Below, one piece after another: positions 1 through 12,866 of a stretch of 48,798 nucleotides of DNA (positions within the stretch are counted from its first letter, which is position 1; each line of letters starts with the position of its first letter). A program made the position numbers and the translations under genes. The stretch comes from Chromera velia (lineage: Eukaryota > Sar > Chromeraceae): assembly GCA_018398765.1 (NCBI GenBank), contig JAHBMJ010000102.1, forward strand, positions 3,965 to 52,762, given 5' to 3'. The notes beneath the pieces were generated by a model. The model was not told the DNA's origin and did not search any database. It was given only the letters and a program-made list of their open reading frames with translations.

Positions 1-699
1 TTGGCTTACTCCTTCCTCCCTGAGCCTCTCTAACATTTTGACCCGAGGAACTGTATCAAACGCCTTGCTGAAATCAACAAATGCGGCAATCAGAGGGCTC
101 TTCTTCTTTTTGGAGCTGAGAATTAACGAAGACAGAGCAGCAAAGGCCTCCCTTATCCTTACCCCCTGTCTGAAGCTGAGCTGCCTTTCGTCAATTTTCA
201 CCTCTTTCCTGATCTTTGAGTCCATCAATAAAGCAAAAATCTTACCCAGAAGCCTCACAATGTGGATCGGGCGCCATTTGTTACAGTCGAGACTCGGCGG
301 GCCCTTGGGGACGGGAGCAATGCGCAACACATTCCAGTGTTCAGGCCAAAAAGAAAAAAGGTGAAACAAATTGAAAAAGACAAAGAGCAGCAAGCGGGAG
401 AGAGAAGAAAAACCAAAACATAACGAGAGGTGACAGGGGCCAACCCTATCCAAACCCAACGCCTTCTTTAGGTCAATTCCTTTCAGTGTTTCCTCAATCA
501 TGTGTATAGAGAAGGCGGGCTGAGAAGGAGGGGGGAAGGCCAGACCAACAGGTGCAGGCGGAAGACCAGGACCGTCGAAGACCCCAGCCCAGAACTGAGT
601 GAAAGAAGATGCAGCGGGTTTATTATTATCCCTTCCCCTCTGTGTTTTGATTTTCCTGTTCCATTTTCCTGTTCCAGGGCTTCCCCAAAGTCTAGAAAG
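1..699 (-). mobile_element. Non-LTR (LINE-type) reverse transcriptase fragment
   Basis: One reading frame on the minus strand stays open from a stop at 702-700 to the window edge (233 codons). Seen in order: WPEHWNVLRIAPVPKG, then NKWRPIHIVRLLGK, then LSFRQGVR, then FVDFSKAFDTVPR at about 78-40. These match the finger and palm motifs of LINE reverse transcriptases: K followed by the NxRPI block, the FRxG block, and motif A with its catalytic Asp at 75-73. The catalytic YxDD box would lie beyond the left edge. No ATG start or endonuclease domain is visible upstream, so this is either the interior of a longer element or a 5'-truncated copy. It polymerises cDNA from element RNA in intact relatives; activity here cannot be judged. 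Confidence 0.85.
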
Positions 700-2207
700 C
701 TAAGGAGTGTCCCACCATGGATGTATTCCGCCAAATTGTTGTAGCTTTGAAGTCTCAGCTGGCCGTTTTGCGTATTAGTTAATTTTCATGGAGATGCACA
801 CACATACAGCTAAGCAGACAGAGCGCTACACACTATCAAACCTTTAACCTCAATTTCCTCTTCACTCCGCTCGCTGAGTATCAACCACCACGCTAGCTAC
901 TACGTTGCTCAAGAGAGTCCAACCTAAGCTGCTTGCTATGTAGCTTATTTTTTTTTTCTTCTTTGTGCTGCAAATCTACATGGTTCCTTCGTGAGTGCAG
1001 AATAGCATATGGATGTCTGCGTTTTGCTGTTAATTTTATATGCATTCACTTACATTTGGGTGATTTTGGCACACGCATCACAATAAAATCGAGTCTAACA
1101 GTTTGTGTCTGGTATGGGATTTCCAGGAACGACGTGTTGATGAAGTCATTCTCAATCTGAGAAAACAATCTCATGATGCGTTAACTCTCTTTAAGAGGGG
1201 GGTTAAGGGGACGAAGCCCCCCTTATAGTTTGGCCTTCTAAACGTTTTGGAGCCCATTTTCTAAGTAAAGTTGACTCTTTAAAAACATAAGATTTTTATA
1301 AAAAGTTTACAGTTTTATGAATGATACCGTTTGGACTAGGTTTTAGCTTTGTACGCTAAAAATGTTATGTCAGTATCGAAATTATCAATGATACGCCCTT
1401 TTTTTTGGAATCTTAAATTGCGATACGATACCGATTCGATACGATAGCTATCCCTATTTGCCAGGATATTTAGACTCTTTTTGGAGATCTCCAAAAATTT
1501 TTGGCGGTCTCCAAAATCTTTTTATAAACTTTAACTAATTCTTCAACTTAATGAAACAATTAAAACAAATAGAGCAATCAACCTGGCAATCAATTGATCA
1601 ATAAAACTTTATTAAATTACACTAAATTCAATTCAGTTAAGGATTACAGGTTGAGGAATATTAGGTGGGTCTGTAGAGTAAACTTCACTATGCTAACGCC
1701 CGCTCACTATGCCAACAGATGCGAAGGAAGGATCGCAAACGAATTGACACAAATGTCAGATTCTGAGAGAAATTGGCGCATGATGGAAGTCGACCCGGAC
1801 TCGACCGTCGACCCCTAGGTCGACCCGCATGCACACATCCAATCATTTCCTGATACTTAGAGAAAGCCAGACCCACACACACAAAGAAGCCGGTTTCCCT
1901 TCCACCCCTTACACAGACCGTCCAATCCCTCTATTTGAAGATCTTCTTCGAGAAGGACAATGCACTTTCACGACACGATCGAGGAGGGAAGGCATGAGCG
2001 GACAGCCGAATCTGCCTCACCCATGAATGAGTGTCAGAGAATCGACGAAACACCGCACACTCCCCCTCCCCCCCGCTTTTCCCCCCTTCTTCCAGCCAGT
2101 CCTCTCTCTTTCCTGCTTTCCTTCCCCGACCCCCGGACAAGGACAGAGAATGTCACACAGAAACAAAGAGCTGAGGAGGAAGGCGGCCAACCAACCCGAA
2201 GGCTTGC
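700..2207. other. Intergenic spacer, partly AT-rich
   Basis: No supported gene lies here. About 1240-1680 is AT-rich with short direct repeats around gatacgatacc and ctccaaaatc. Near 1203-1227 there is a small inverted repeat (taagggg and cccctta around acgaag). Around 1789-1830 the hexamer gtcgac occurs four times within about 40 bases. The stretch 2050-2160 is C- and T-rich and probably contains the 3' UTR of the HSP70 gene read from the other strand. Confidence 0.6.
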
Positions 2208-4490
2208 CTAGTCGACCTCCTCGACGGTGGGGCCGCCGGCACCGGGCCCGGGGGGGGCACCGGCACCGCCCATGCCACCGAAGTCGGGCATGCCCTCCCC
2301 GCCAGGCATCCCACCTGCACCGCCTGCCCCGGCAGCCTGGTACACCTTCATCATGACGGGGTTGCACACCCCCTCCAACTCCTTCTGCTTGGCCTCGAAC
2401 TCCTCCTTCTCTGCCAGCTGGTTTCTGTCCAGCCACTGCAGAGCCTCGTCGACGGCCTTCTCGATGGTCTCCTTGTCAGAGGCCTCAATCTTCTCCTTGA
2501 TCTTCTCCTCGTTCATCGTGTTCCGCATAGAGTAGCAGTAGTTCTCGAGGCCGTTCTTTGCCTCGACACGGGCCTTGTTCTGGGAGTCCTCGGCGGCGTA
2601 CTTCTCGGCCTCTGAGACCATCCTGTCGATCTCGGCCTGAGAGAGACGGCCCTTGTCGTTGGTGATGGTGATCGTGTTGGACTTGTTGGTGGACTTCTCA
2701 ACGGCAGTCACGTTCATGATGCCGTTGGCGTCAATGTCGAAGGTGACCTCAATCTGAGGCACACCGCGGGGGGCGGGGGGGATGCCGTCGAGGTGGAACT
2801 TGCCGAGAAGGTTGTTGTCCTTCGTCATGGCGCGCTCACCCTCGTACACCTGAATGAGGACACCGGGCTGGTTGTCGGCGTAGGTCGTGAAGGTCTGAGA
2901 CTTCTTGGTGGGGATGGTGGTGTTCCTCTCAATGAGCTTGGTCATCACACCGCCAGCAGTCTCAAGACCGAGAGACAGGGGGGTGACGTCAAGGAGGAGC
3001 AAATCCTGAACCTGGGAGGAGGTCTCACCAGACAGAATGGCGGCCTGCACGGCGGCACCGTAAGCCACGGCCTCGTCGGGGTTGATGGACTTGCAGGGCT
3101 CCTTGCCGTTGAAGAACTCAGTGATCAATGCCTGGATCTTGGGGATACGGGTGGAGCCTCCGACAAGGACCACCTCGTGCACGGAGCGCTTGTCAATGCC
3201 GGAATCCTTCAAGACCTTCTCGACGGGGGCGAGGGTGTTTCTGAAGTAGTCCATGCACATCTCCTCGAAACGAGCACGGGAGATAGTGACGGAGTAGTCA
3301 ATGCCATCGAAGAGGGAGTCAATCTCGATGGTGGCCTGGGCAGAAGAGGACAGAGAGCGCTTGGCACGCTCGCACTGGGTCCGGAGACGGCGAAGGGCTC
3401 TGTTGTTGCCCGAGAGGTCCTTGCCCCTGTTCTTCCTCTTGAAGTCCTGGATGCAGAAATCGACAAGGCGGTTGTCGAAATCCTCTCCACCCAAATGGGT
3501 GTCACCGGCGGTGGCCTTGACTTCAAAGATCCCGTCCTCGATCGTCAGGAGAGACACATCGAAAGTGCCTCCACCGAGATCGAAAATGAGAACGTTCCTC
3601 TCACCCTGTCCCTTCTTGTCGAGACCGTAGGCGATGGCGGCAGCAGTGGGCTCGTTGATGATTCTCATCACGTTGAGACCAGCGATGGCCCCAGCGTCCT
3701 TGGTGGCCTGTCTCTGGGAGTCGTTGAAGTAGGCAGGCACAGTGACGACTGCGTTCTTGACCTTCCTGCCGAGATAGTCATCGGCAATCTCCTTCATCTT
3801 GGTCAACACCATGGCGGAGATCTCCTCAGGGTGGAAGGTCTTGGACTCGTTCTGGTAGTTGACGACAATCTGGGGCTTGTCGCCCTTTCCACTGACGACC
3901 TTGAAGGGCCTGCAGTCATCACAAACAAGAAGAGAGACGAGGTGAGATCAGAGGGCTCTAGTAGAGGGAGATGAGAGAAACTAGAACGAGAAAGCAGACA
4001 GGAAGAGAGAGATCAGAAGGAAAAGAAAGACAAGAAGCGGAAAGGCAGTAGTGATCACGCAACTTACGATCAGAAAAGAGTGGAGGCCTCAAAAGGTGAA
4101 ACAGTTGGAACAACATGCAACTTTCTTCTTAATTTGTTATGGAAAGAAATTGATCGAGGAGTCTGGAAGACAACCGGTGATACGAGGGCTGAAACTCAGA
4201 GTCAGAGAGGAAACTGACCAGTGCTTCATGTCAGACTGCACAGCAGCCTCAGAGAAGTGGCGTCCGATGAGTCTCTTCGCATCGAAGACGGTGTTTTCGG
4301 GATTTCTGGCCACCTGGTTCTTCGCAGCGTCTCCGATCAGACGCTCAGTGTCAGTGAAGGCCACATAGGAGGGAGTGGTACGGTTTCCCTGGTCGTTAGC
4401 AATGATCTCCACAGTGTCGTTCTTCCAGACACCGACACAGGAGTAGGTAGTTCCAAGATCAATTCCGATCGCGGGACCTTCTCCGGACAT
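2208..4490 (-). CDS. HSP70: Cytosolic heat shock protein 70
   Basis: ATP-dependent chaperone of the cytosol and nucleus. Exon 1 is 4490-4219 and exon 2 is 3909-2208; the intron (4218-3910) has donor gtcagt and acceptor ctgcag, and joining splits the Trp codon of the conserved HWPFKV block. The product is 657 aa, normal for the family. All three HSP70 signatures are present: IDLGTTYS (residues 10-17), [14 protein letters not shown] and [13 protein letters not shown]. The C-terminus is Gly/Met/Pro-rich and ends GPTVEEVD; the EEVD tail binds TPR co-chaperones such as HOP and marks the cytosolic class. The start is the ATG at 4490; a TTG six bases upstream is in frame but not credible. It is divergent from the ABCC gene, with 745 bp between start codons. 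Confidence 0.97.
3910..4218 (-). other. HSP70 intron
   Basis: A 309-nt GT-AG intron in the ATPase domain, after the codons for SDMKHW. It is purine-rich on the plus strand and so pyrimidine-rich in the sense direction, unlike the flanking exons. It holds no recognisable gene. Confidence 0.9.
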
Positions 4491-5235
4491 TTTCAATTAG
4501 CAGATAAAAGGTTGTGAGAATAGAAGGAAGGGTAAGAAAGCGTTGTGTGCGCTCGCAAAGAGTAGTCAAGGGATCCAACAAGAGGATCAGTTTTCAGCTC
4601 TCAAACAAAGAAGCGTTTGTGAAACCAAAGTATGGTGATGATCAAGGAGGTTTCTTGGAAAAGAAGCTGGTTGAAAGGACTGTTTTTGTTGTGGTGATCA
4701 AAAATTATTTTGGGGGACGCGCAAAAAAGCCTTTCTAGGACACCCCCAATTACGGCCCAAATAGATCCAAATAGTGGCCATCCACGACGACCAGTGTGCG
4801 AATTTCGTACGATTTTTTGTGCGCGTCCCAGAATTCCTGCGGGACGCCGCCCGCCGCGCGAAACCGCACGTCTCGTATCGCGTCGCTTGCACTCGGGGTG
4901 CTCCAAGATCTGGACCCAGCCACTTCGCTAATTTGAGCCGGGGCCGAGCCATGCGAAGGAGCGATCAAGCGATACACGACGCGGTCTGAGTGTTCCAGAG
5001 TCCGTCTCGACACGAGGCATGAAGTCACGGGTGACTGACCATGAAGCCTTCGCAGGCAAGCATCTGAACGTGCCCCGTGCAGTGTGCCCATCAGGAAGTC
5101 TGCGTCAGATACAAACAGCGCTCTGTCGATTTGTCATTTTGCCGGTGCCGCGACCAGTTTGTGAGAGGGAGGGGTTAAGAGCCAGCCGTCTCCTCGGTCT
5201 ACCCGCTTCGTTGTTGCAGCACGTCGCCTAGCTGG
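4491..5235. promoter_or_regulatory. Divergent intergenic region between HSP70 and ABCC
   Basis: This 745-bp stretch separates the two divergent start codons and must hold the 5' UTRs and promoters of both genes if the gene starts are right. I see no convincing TATA box or canonical heat-shock element (alternating nGAAn units). It contains an inverted repeat at about 4713-4831 and a GC-rich block at 4830-4870. In-frame TAA at 5176-5178 precedes the ABCC ATG. Confidence 0.45.
4713..4831. repeat. Short terminal-inverted-repeat element
   Basis: The left end reads ggggacgcgcaaaaaa and the right end ttttttgtgcgcgtccc, reverse complements apart from one extra base. The roughly 119-bp interval has no coding potential and resembles a small MITE-like insertion or a long hairpin in the HSP70 upstream region. 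No clear target-site duplication is visible. Confidence 0.5.
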
Positions 5236-8102
5236 ATGGCGGGGGGGGACGGGGAGGGGCCCAGCCCTTCGCAGAATCGGAAGAGCGCGTTTATGGTCGA
5301 CCCCTATTTCACGTTCATCAACGCGGTCGTGTGCAAGGGGAGGAGGAAAAGCCTCAAGAAGACGGGTAGGTCGGAACAGAACATCCAAACTCCCGAGACT
5401 TGCACGGACCGACAAAGTGAGAGAATCCTATGGACCTGCAGAGGCTGAGCGCTCTCTCTTCCGTGCTGTGGATATCTTTTCTCTTTCCTTCCGGGAATTG
5501 AGACTCTTCAGCTGGATGGGGGCGTTGCTCGCCGTACGTGCCTCGTTGTCTTCTGTCTGACTGTCTGTCTGTCTGTCTGTGTGTGTGTCTGTCTGTCTGT
5601 GTGTGTGTGTGTGTTCCTGTGAGGGGGTTGGGGGGACGGGGAAGTCGGTGAGATGCTGTGGGTTTCTGTATGAGTGTGATCTTCTGTGGTATCTTCTCTG
5701 CTCGCTTCGTGGTAGGTGGATGAGATAGATAGATGGATGTATTTCTTCATGTACCGCTGGATGGGTGCAGACATCGAGGCCCTCCGAATAGGAGATGACG
5801 CGAGGACGCAGACGGAGGTGTTTGAGTCCTATAGGGTCGGTCGATTGGGGGGGGAGGGAAGGCGGGCGTGTGTGTGTGTGTGTGTGTGTGTGAGTCGGTC
5901 GGGTGTCAGCCGGTCTGCTTGGAAAAATTAAGGGAGACAAAGAGATCGTTTGCAAAGGCTGTGTGGGAGGGAAGGACAAAGAAACGGAACAAGACGATCA
6001 AACCATCCCCCCCCCGGCCTTTCTTTTCTTTTGCCTGGGGTACTCTTTCATCCTTTTCGTTTTTCTCCCCTCTCAGCACCCTCTTCTTGTCCCCCTTGCA
6101 GCTGAAGGGAATGGAGGTCTCCTCGACCCTTCTCAGAATGAACAGTCAGTCAGTCAGTTAGTCGGGCGGTCGCAGAGAGACAGATATTCAGGCAGGCGGA
6201 CGAACAGTTTGGCAAGCAGGGAAAAAAATAGCAGACACTCACAGACAGGAATCCAATGGAGACAATCCAGTTTCTACTTCCTTTTCATGGGGAGCTGCAA
6301 AAGATGAAAAGCTGCTCGCGTCCTTTTGCACGCATGTATCCATCTTGCGTTTATTTGAACGTGTCGCTTCCTCCATGCATTCCTGTGAATGAGTGACTAG
6401 CTGGATGTGTGCGTTTCTGTCTGTCTGTCTGTCTGTCTGGGTGTTTGTTGCCTGCCTTCATGCAGGAGTGGAGCTTTGGATTGGCGGAGTGGCGACGTTC
6501 TTCTGGGTGGCGACTCAGTTGGCTCAGCCAATTCTGATCAGGTGGGGAAACAAATGGGGGGGTCGCTTTTGTTCCTCGATTTGTTCAAAGCAGACTTCCG
6601 TCCATTTACACACACCTTTCCACCTTTCTTTTGTGTTTCTTCCCTCTCCAGAAGGAAGGAGGCATCCTCTAAGCCTTCATGTGACATTTGCTTCTTCCCA
6701 ACTCCCTGGATGTATGTGTATACATTCACATTTACGTTTTCCCCTTCCTGCAGGTACCTGATCCAGTCAATCGAGAGGGGGGGCGAGGAGGGTCTGTTTT
6801 GGGCTCTGGGCCTGGGAGTGGCCACGTTGCTGGCAGGGATATCCAACCAGGTGCAGCTTCACTTCACGTTCCATGTAGGGCAGAGGTTGCGGTCCTCTGC
6901 TATCTCCCTGGTCTTCCGGAAAGCTCTGAGAGTAGACGCACCGCACCTCACACAACAGCAGCAGCAACAGCCGCAGTCGACGGCTCATTCGGACTCTGTT
7001 GTAGGAGATGGGGAGAAGAAAGAGAGAAGCCAGCAGAAGGAGAAGGAAACGTCCTTCCAGTATCAGGCGTCGAGTGAGCAGCCTCTGAGAAGGAATCAGA
7101 CGTTCCTGTCTGCATTCTTTGAGAACATTCAAAGGGGTAGGAGGAGGGCTGCTGGCGGAGGGGCTGGGGGGTTGCGTTCGTTTTTTACGTCAGCTGTGTC
7201 CTTCGGGAAGGGGGCGAGACCGAAAGGAGGATGGGACGGGGGTCCCGGAAAGCGAAAAGGAAAGAAGAAAGAGAAGAAGAAGAAGGAAGAGAGCGATGCA
7301 AGTGTGATCAACATGCTCTCCTCAGACACGCAACAATTCCTCGTCTGTTTGCCTCTCATTAATCAGGTCAGTCAGTCGGCTATGCATGCATGGTGGCATT
7401 AGCTTTTCGTTTCGTCCGTTTTTGGCTTTTCTCCAAAAATGAAATGACCCATTCATTTGAAATCCTTCTCTGTCGGTGTGCTTTGAGATGAGAAATCAGG
7501 TCCCTTTTGTCTTGTTCGCTTGCGCGTTCATTCGCATGCGTGCTGTGTTGGTGATTGGTGGTCCTTTTCTCTTCCACACATATGTCTTTTTCCACTCAAC
7601 TTTTGGAGAAGGAAAGCATGGATGCACGAATCTATAAAAAAGTGAGTGAATGAGAGCTTTAATACTTAAATTAATGAACGGATGCATGAACAAGAAATTC
7701 AGATGAGAGTTGCACACATCGATTCTAAATGGCTTCCCTTCTCTCCCTGCAGGTCTGGGCAGCCCCTTTCTCCATCTTTGTCGCTGCCTACTTCCTCATC
7801 GACCTTCTTGGCTGGCCTGCTGTGTTGGGAATTGTCGTGATCTGCTCTCTGGCCCCAGTGAGCTACTGGGTGGCTGCGGCAATGAACGCACAGAGGGACG
7901 AACAGATGAAAATCAGCGACCTGAGGGTTCGCCTTTGTGGGGAGGTGCTCTCGGGGGCTCGAATGGTTTGTCGGTCTCTTTAATTCCACCTCTCCTACTT
8001 TCTCTCTCTGTCTCCGTCTGTGTTTCTATCACCGTGTCTCTATCAGAGGTCTGCCACTCTTACTCCTTGGGGAATTTGTCGGTGTGTTTACCGCGCTGTC
8101 GC

Positions 8103-8137
<35 letters not shown>

Positions 8138-11100
8138 CGGAGTAAGTGAAGTGAGCGAATGAGCCTGGTGTGAGTGCATGAGTGGGTGAGGCCCAGCGAG
8201 GTACGTCTCTTCAACGTCACACTCCCTCCTTCCCTCCTCCCTGTACTCCCTCCTCCTTGGTTTCATTCAGGTAAAATACTTCCATTGGGAGAACCAATTC
8301 GAGGAGAGGATCCTTGAACTCAGAAGTCTCGAATTGAAAGTGGGCACGTGGGTCCGGCGGGAGGGATCGAAGGGAAAGGAAGGGAAGGGTTGCCACAAGG
8401 ATCACTTGCTTCTCTCAGCTAGATAGATGATCTTTGCAACTTTTTTTGTTTTGAAATCCGGTCGGTGCTGTTTGTCTGTTGGCCGTTGTTTTGCTGTGTT
8501 TGTGTATTCTTGGTCTTCGTCTTCAGACCGTCTGCTCCCCTGACGCGTTCGACCCTCTTCTATCCTTCTCATCTCGGCCTCGCTGTCTGCCTCAACCTCC
8601 CGGATGAGTGACTTGTTCTGTAATTGTGGCTTCACAGCAGTCAATTCATAAAGTTATGGGGTTCAACAGACGTTTCTTGTGGATCGTTTGATCCTTCCTT
8701 GATTACTCTCCGTGTGCAGCGTGTGCGGGCGTTCACAGCGCTGTTTGCCGTCTCCGTGTGCACGCTGATCGTGTTTCCAATGCTGGGCATCGCTGTGGCC
8801 ATCGCTGCGTATGCAGCCACAGGGGGGAAAGTGGAGGCTGCCCGCATCTTCTCGGCAGTCGCCTTCTTCACTCTCGTTAGGTCAGATGAGGAAGGGGGGG
8901 GGGTTGGGGAAGACTGGTGGGGTGTCCATCACGTGTGTGGAAAGGGGTGCGGCAAAGACGGAAAAGAAGGATATGGAATCGCGAACATCTTTGTGGTAAA
9001 AAATATAGGGACAGATGTACACAGAAGAAACAGACGAGACAAACAGACAGCTTGTAGTGATGCGACTGTCCTCTGTCGTTTTCGAAGAGAGTCACAGACA
9101 GACTCGCAGCAGGGCTGGTGCCTGTCTCTGGCCTGTGTTCTCATCCCGCCAAAGAATGAGCTTATTTGTCAAAATCAGTCATGTCCAACTTGGGGGAGGA
9201 CGGTTGATTGGATGGACACTGCGACCTGCCGTCTGCCTTCCTCTCTTCCTTGTGGTATCACTTTGTTTGGTGTGCCGTCTTTCTGTCTGCCTTTTTCAGA
9301 GCGCAAAGGAGGCCGCGCAGGTTCGCAGGCAGCAGAGAGACATAGGAAAGATGAAAGAAACTCTGTTCTTCTCTCTGCCTGCCTGCAGATTTCCTCTAAT
9401 GCAAATGGGGTCTGCTCTGTCTGCCCTTGTGAACGTTCTCGTTGCTCTGAGGTAGGTTCGGGGCTTTGGGGGGAAGAGTTTCTTTCCATCTCTTGACATT
9501 TGTCTGTACAGGCCGGGCGGGGCGGCGAATCTGGTTGAGATGTTTGTGCTGTCGTCTTCATTCCATCTTCACGTGCCGTCGTGCGAGTGATTTTGTCCTT
9601 GATGTGCATGCACAGCGCTGAAGGTGCAGTTTTGCTTTTCATCTTTTGTCCCCTGTAGTTTGATGACTCTCCGTCCTTGGTCTGCGTGAAAGAATAACAA
9701 TGGATCGATGCGTGAGTGTGTGAGTGAGTGCAGACGCGTTCGCCGTTTCCTCTCTAAACCCGACAGAGAGGCGGTGCACCCCCCACCGATAGAAGGGGGG
9801 GGTGGGGGAGGGAAACTTCAACAGCCAGAAGGCAAGGAGAACGAAAAGGAGGACCTAGTTATTCGGTTGGATAGTTGCGTGTTGTCATACAGACAGAGTG
9901 AGAAGGAGAAGGAGAGCGAGTCAGAAGGCCAGGAAAAATCTCGAGAGTTACACGAGGGGGAAGAAAGGCACCCCCAAGGAGAAGGAGATGGGGGGGCTGC
10001 CGGTCATCTGATGGGAGCTTCTCCTTGTTCTTCCCCTACTTCTGTGTCCCCTCATGGGACCGTTCCTGTGTTGAAAGATGTTTCTTTGTCTGTAAGGAGG
10101 GGAGAGATTGTGGGCGTTTTGGGTCGTGTGGGGTCAGGGAAAACGTCTCTTTTGTTATCCATTCTTGGGGAGTTGCACAAAGAGGGGGGGAGTCTGAATG
10201 CGGAGAGGGAGGTGGCACTAGTCCCTCAAGAGGCATGGATTTTGAACGATTCGGTGCGAGAGAACGTTCTGTTTGGTACGCCAATGGAGACAGAGAGATA
10301 CGTGGAGGTCCTGAAAGCCTGCCAGCTGTTGCGGGACCTGGATCAACTACAGGACGGGGACATGACTGTGATAGGAGAGAGGGGCATTACCCTATCTGGG
10401 GGGCAGAAACAAAGGTTCAGTCTTGCAAGGGCACTCTACTCGGGTCGCCAGCTGCTTTTGTTAGATGATTGCCTTGCGGCACTCGACGCTCACACTGCGC
10501 GCGCAGTGGCTGATGCTCTGTTTGCCCCTATTACAGGACTACTGCGACGTCGCCGCGCGACGGTAGTCCTTGCCAGCAGCCAGGCGCACCACTGTGCGCA
10601 TGCGGATCGTCTGGTAGCTCTGTCAGTTGAGGGCAGGTTGACCAATGAGGCCAACGCCCAGGAGTTTGAATTCAAGCAGTCGGGAGGGGAGGGGGGGGAG
10701 AGGGCGCCTAGTAGAGGGCGTAGTGGGAGTGTGGGGGTAGAGAGGCAGAGGAAGCGGTCGGGGTCGGTTGGGGACGTTGGAGGAGAAAGGGAAAGACGCG
10801 CTCCTCCGGATAGAGAGAGGCAGACTCAAAATCGGCAGATTGCCCTCGAGCGTGTGGTCTCGTCTGCGATTAGTGAGGTGTCATGGGATGCTGGGGGGAG
10901 GAGAGGCTCTCTTTTGCATGGAAGGGATGTGTCGGGACAGAGCGCTTTTCCGGGGCCGTCTGCGGGTGAGTGTTTGGGCGGACAACAACCAGGGGGGTGT
11001 GTGCTGCAGACGAGTCACTTCAGTCCTCCCATGCGGCAGGTGTCGCTGTCGTCTGAGCATTCGAACACGAAGACTTTGTCGCATGGGGTGAAGAGGGGAG

Positions 11101-12827
11101 GGTTGGAGTTTTCTGAAGAGGAGACGGCGAAGGCATTGAGTTTGCGTCTTGAAGAAGAAGGGAAGAGAAGGGGAAAGGTGCGGCGAGGGGAAGGAGAGGA
11201 GGAGATTGAGAAGAGTGGGAAAAGTTTGATGACTGTAGAGAATGTGGACAGTGAGGGCATAGGTGTGGGTCTCTTTTTTCGTTATTTAAACTCCGCTGGG
11301 AGTCCTTTTTTAGTTTTCAACTCTCTTTTTTGGCTTGTAGTGGAACGTTGTCTGTATCTCTCTGGAGACTTTTGGCTCTCCTTTTGGACCTCTGAGGATC
11401 CAGAAGGGAAGCGACTGCCGTTGTTTCTGTCGGTGTACTGCGGAATCTATGGGGTCAATACGGTGGCGGTATTCTTGAGGTGAGTGGGTTTGTCCTTATG
11501 CAGAGAAACATATTCTTGGTTGCATTTGGTTCTGTCGTCCTCGTGCAGGATCTTGGGAGGAGGGACGCAGGGAAGGCCGTCAATCAGTTTTATCTCCTAT
11601 TGTTTGTGTCTGTCTATTTGTTTTCCAGACGTACCGGGAAAAAGAAACGCAGAGATAAAGACAAAAACCTGGCATGGCAACAGGGTGTGAGGAGAAGAAG
11701 GAAAAATGAATTGATTATCCAAATTTGAGGAGAAATGGCGGCTGAGAGGAATGCACGGGACTTATCGATCTTGCTTTTGCTTGCTTGCAGGTCCATTTGT
11801 TTCACGATCATCGCTGTGAGGGCCTCACGTTCCCTTTTCCGCTCTCTCATCGGGTGCCTACTCAGAGCCCCGCAGGCTTTCTACGACACCACACCCATTG
11901 GTGAGGGGGGAGGGGAGTGGGGTGCATCGGGACGGTTCCTGGACGATATTTTTCTTTTCATTCAGAGAGAAGGGCAAAGTATGACGTCCAGGAGCATCGC
12001 CATTCAGCTGCCAATGTATCTCCGTGCATCTAGGGTGCCACTGCCTCTGTCTTTCTCTCTGCCAAACTGACTGCAATCGCAGTATGTCTCTCTTCTTCCT
12101 CTTTCCCTCTGTCACACATATACACTCCCTCACTCCTCCGTCTGCTCCGTCTTTCTTCGTGACTCTATAAGCCATTTTTGCCGGCATGTGTGCGCGCAAA
12201 AAGCGGATTCAACAAATGAACAAAGAAACCCAACAACACTGCAGGGCGTCTCGTTGCTCGCGTCTCCTTTGACACCGAGATGGTGGACGTTGTGCTGGTC
12301 ACCAAGATGCTGCCTTATATCGCCTCGCTCTTTTGGGTGGGTGGATGGAGGGTTCTCTTTTCTTTGTGTTTGTGTGTCCAGTCTCTCGGTCTGTCTTTTG
12401 CTTTTCCACTGCCTTTCTACTTTTTTATCTGCCCGCCTCTGCATCTTTGCCTCTCCCCTCTCCATTTCTTTCTCTCGTTCTTGTTCGTGTGTGTGATAGA
12501 GATAGTGGCAGATCTCCAGTAGACAAAACAAAAGAATATGCAAATCCATGAGTGAATCAGCAATCGAACCAGTCCGTGCATGCATCCATCCTTCACTTCA
12601 ATTCTCCTTCCCTCCCTCCCTCTCTTCTGCATCCACGCCTGCAGATGGTCTCTGGGTTCGCTGTGATTGCGTACACCCTCTTTCCCTGGGGGTTCCTGGC
12701 CCTTGTGCCTGCCTTTGGGGCCTATTTGTTTCTCTTCCAGACCGCCAGAAAGTCCATACAGCAACTCCAAACGTCAGCTGGTAGCAGCAGGCTTAAGTGA
12801 GAGGCTGATCTCAGTTCCTTTCTTTCG

Positions 12828-12866
<39 letters not shown>

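Noticed and set aside
1203-1227. Bacterial-type terminator hairpin
   Set aside because: A short inverted repeat (taagggg/cccctta) exists but lacks a T-run and lies in eukaryotic DNA.
2793-3974. Plus-strand 393-aa frame opposite HSP70
   Set aside because: It is the shadow of the HSP70 exon on the other strand, a known effect in GC-rich HSP70 genes.
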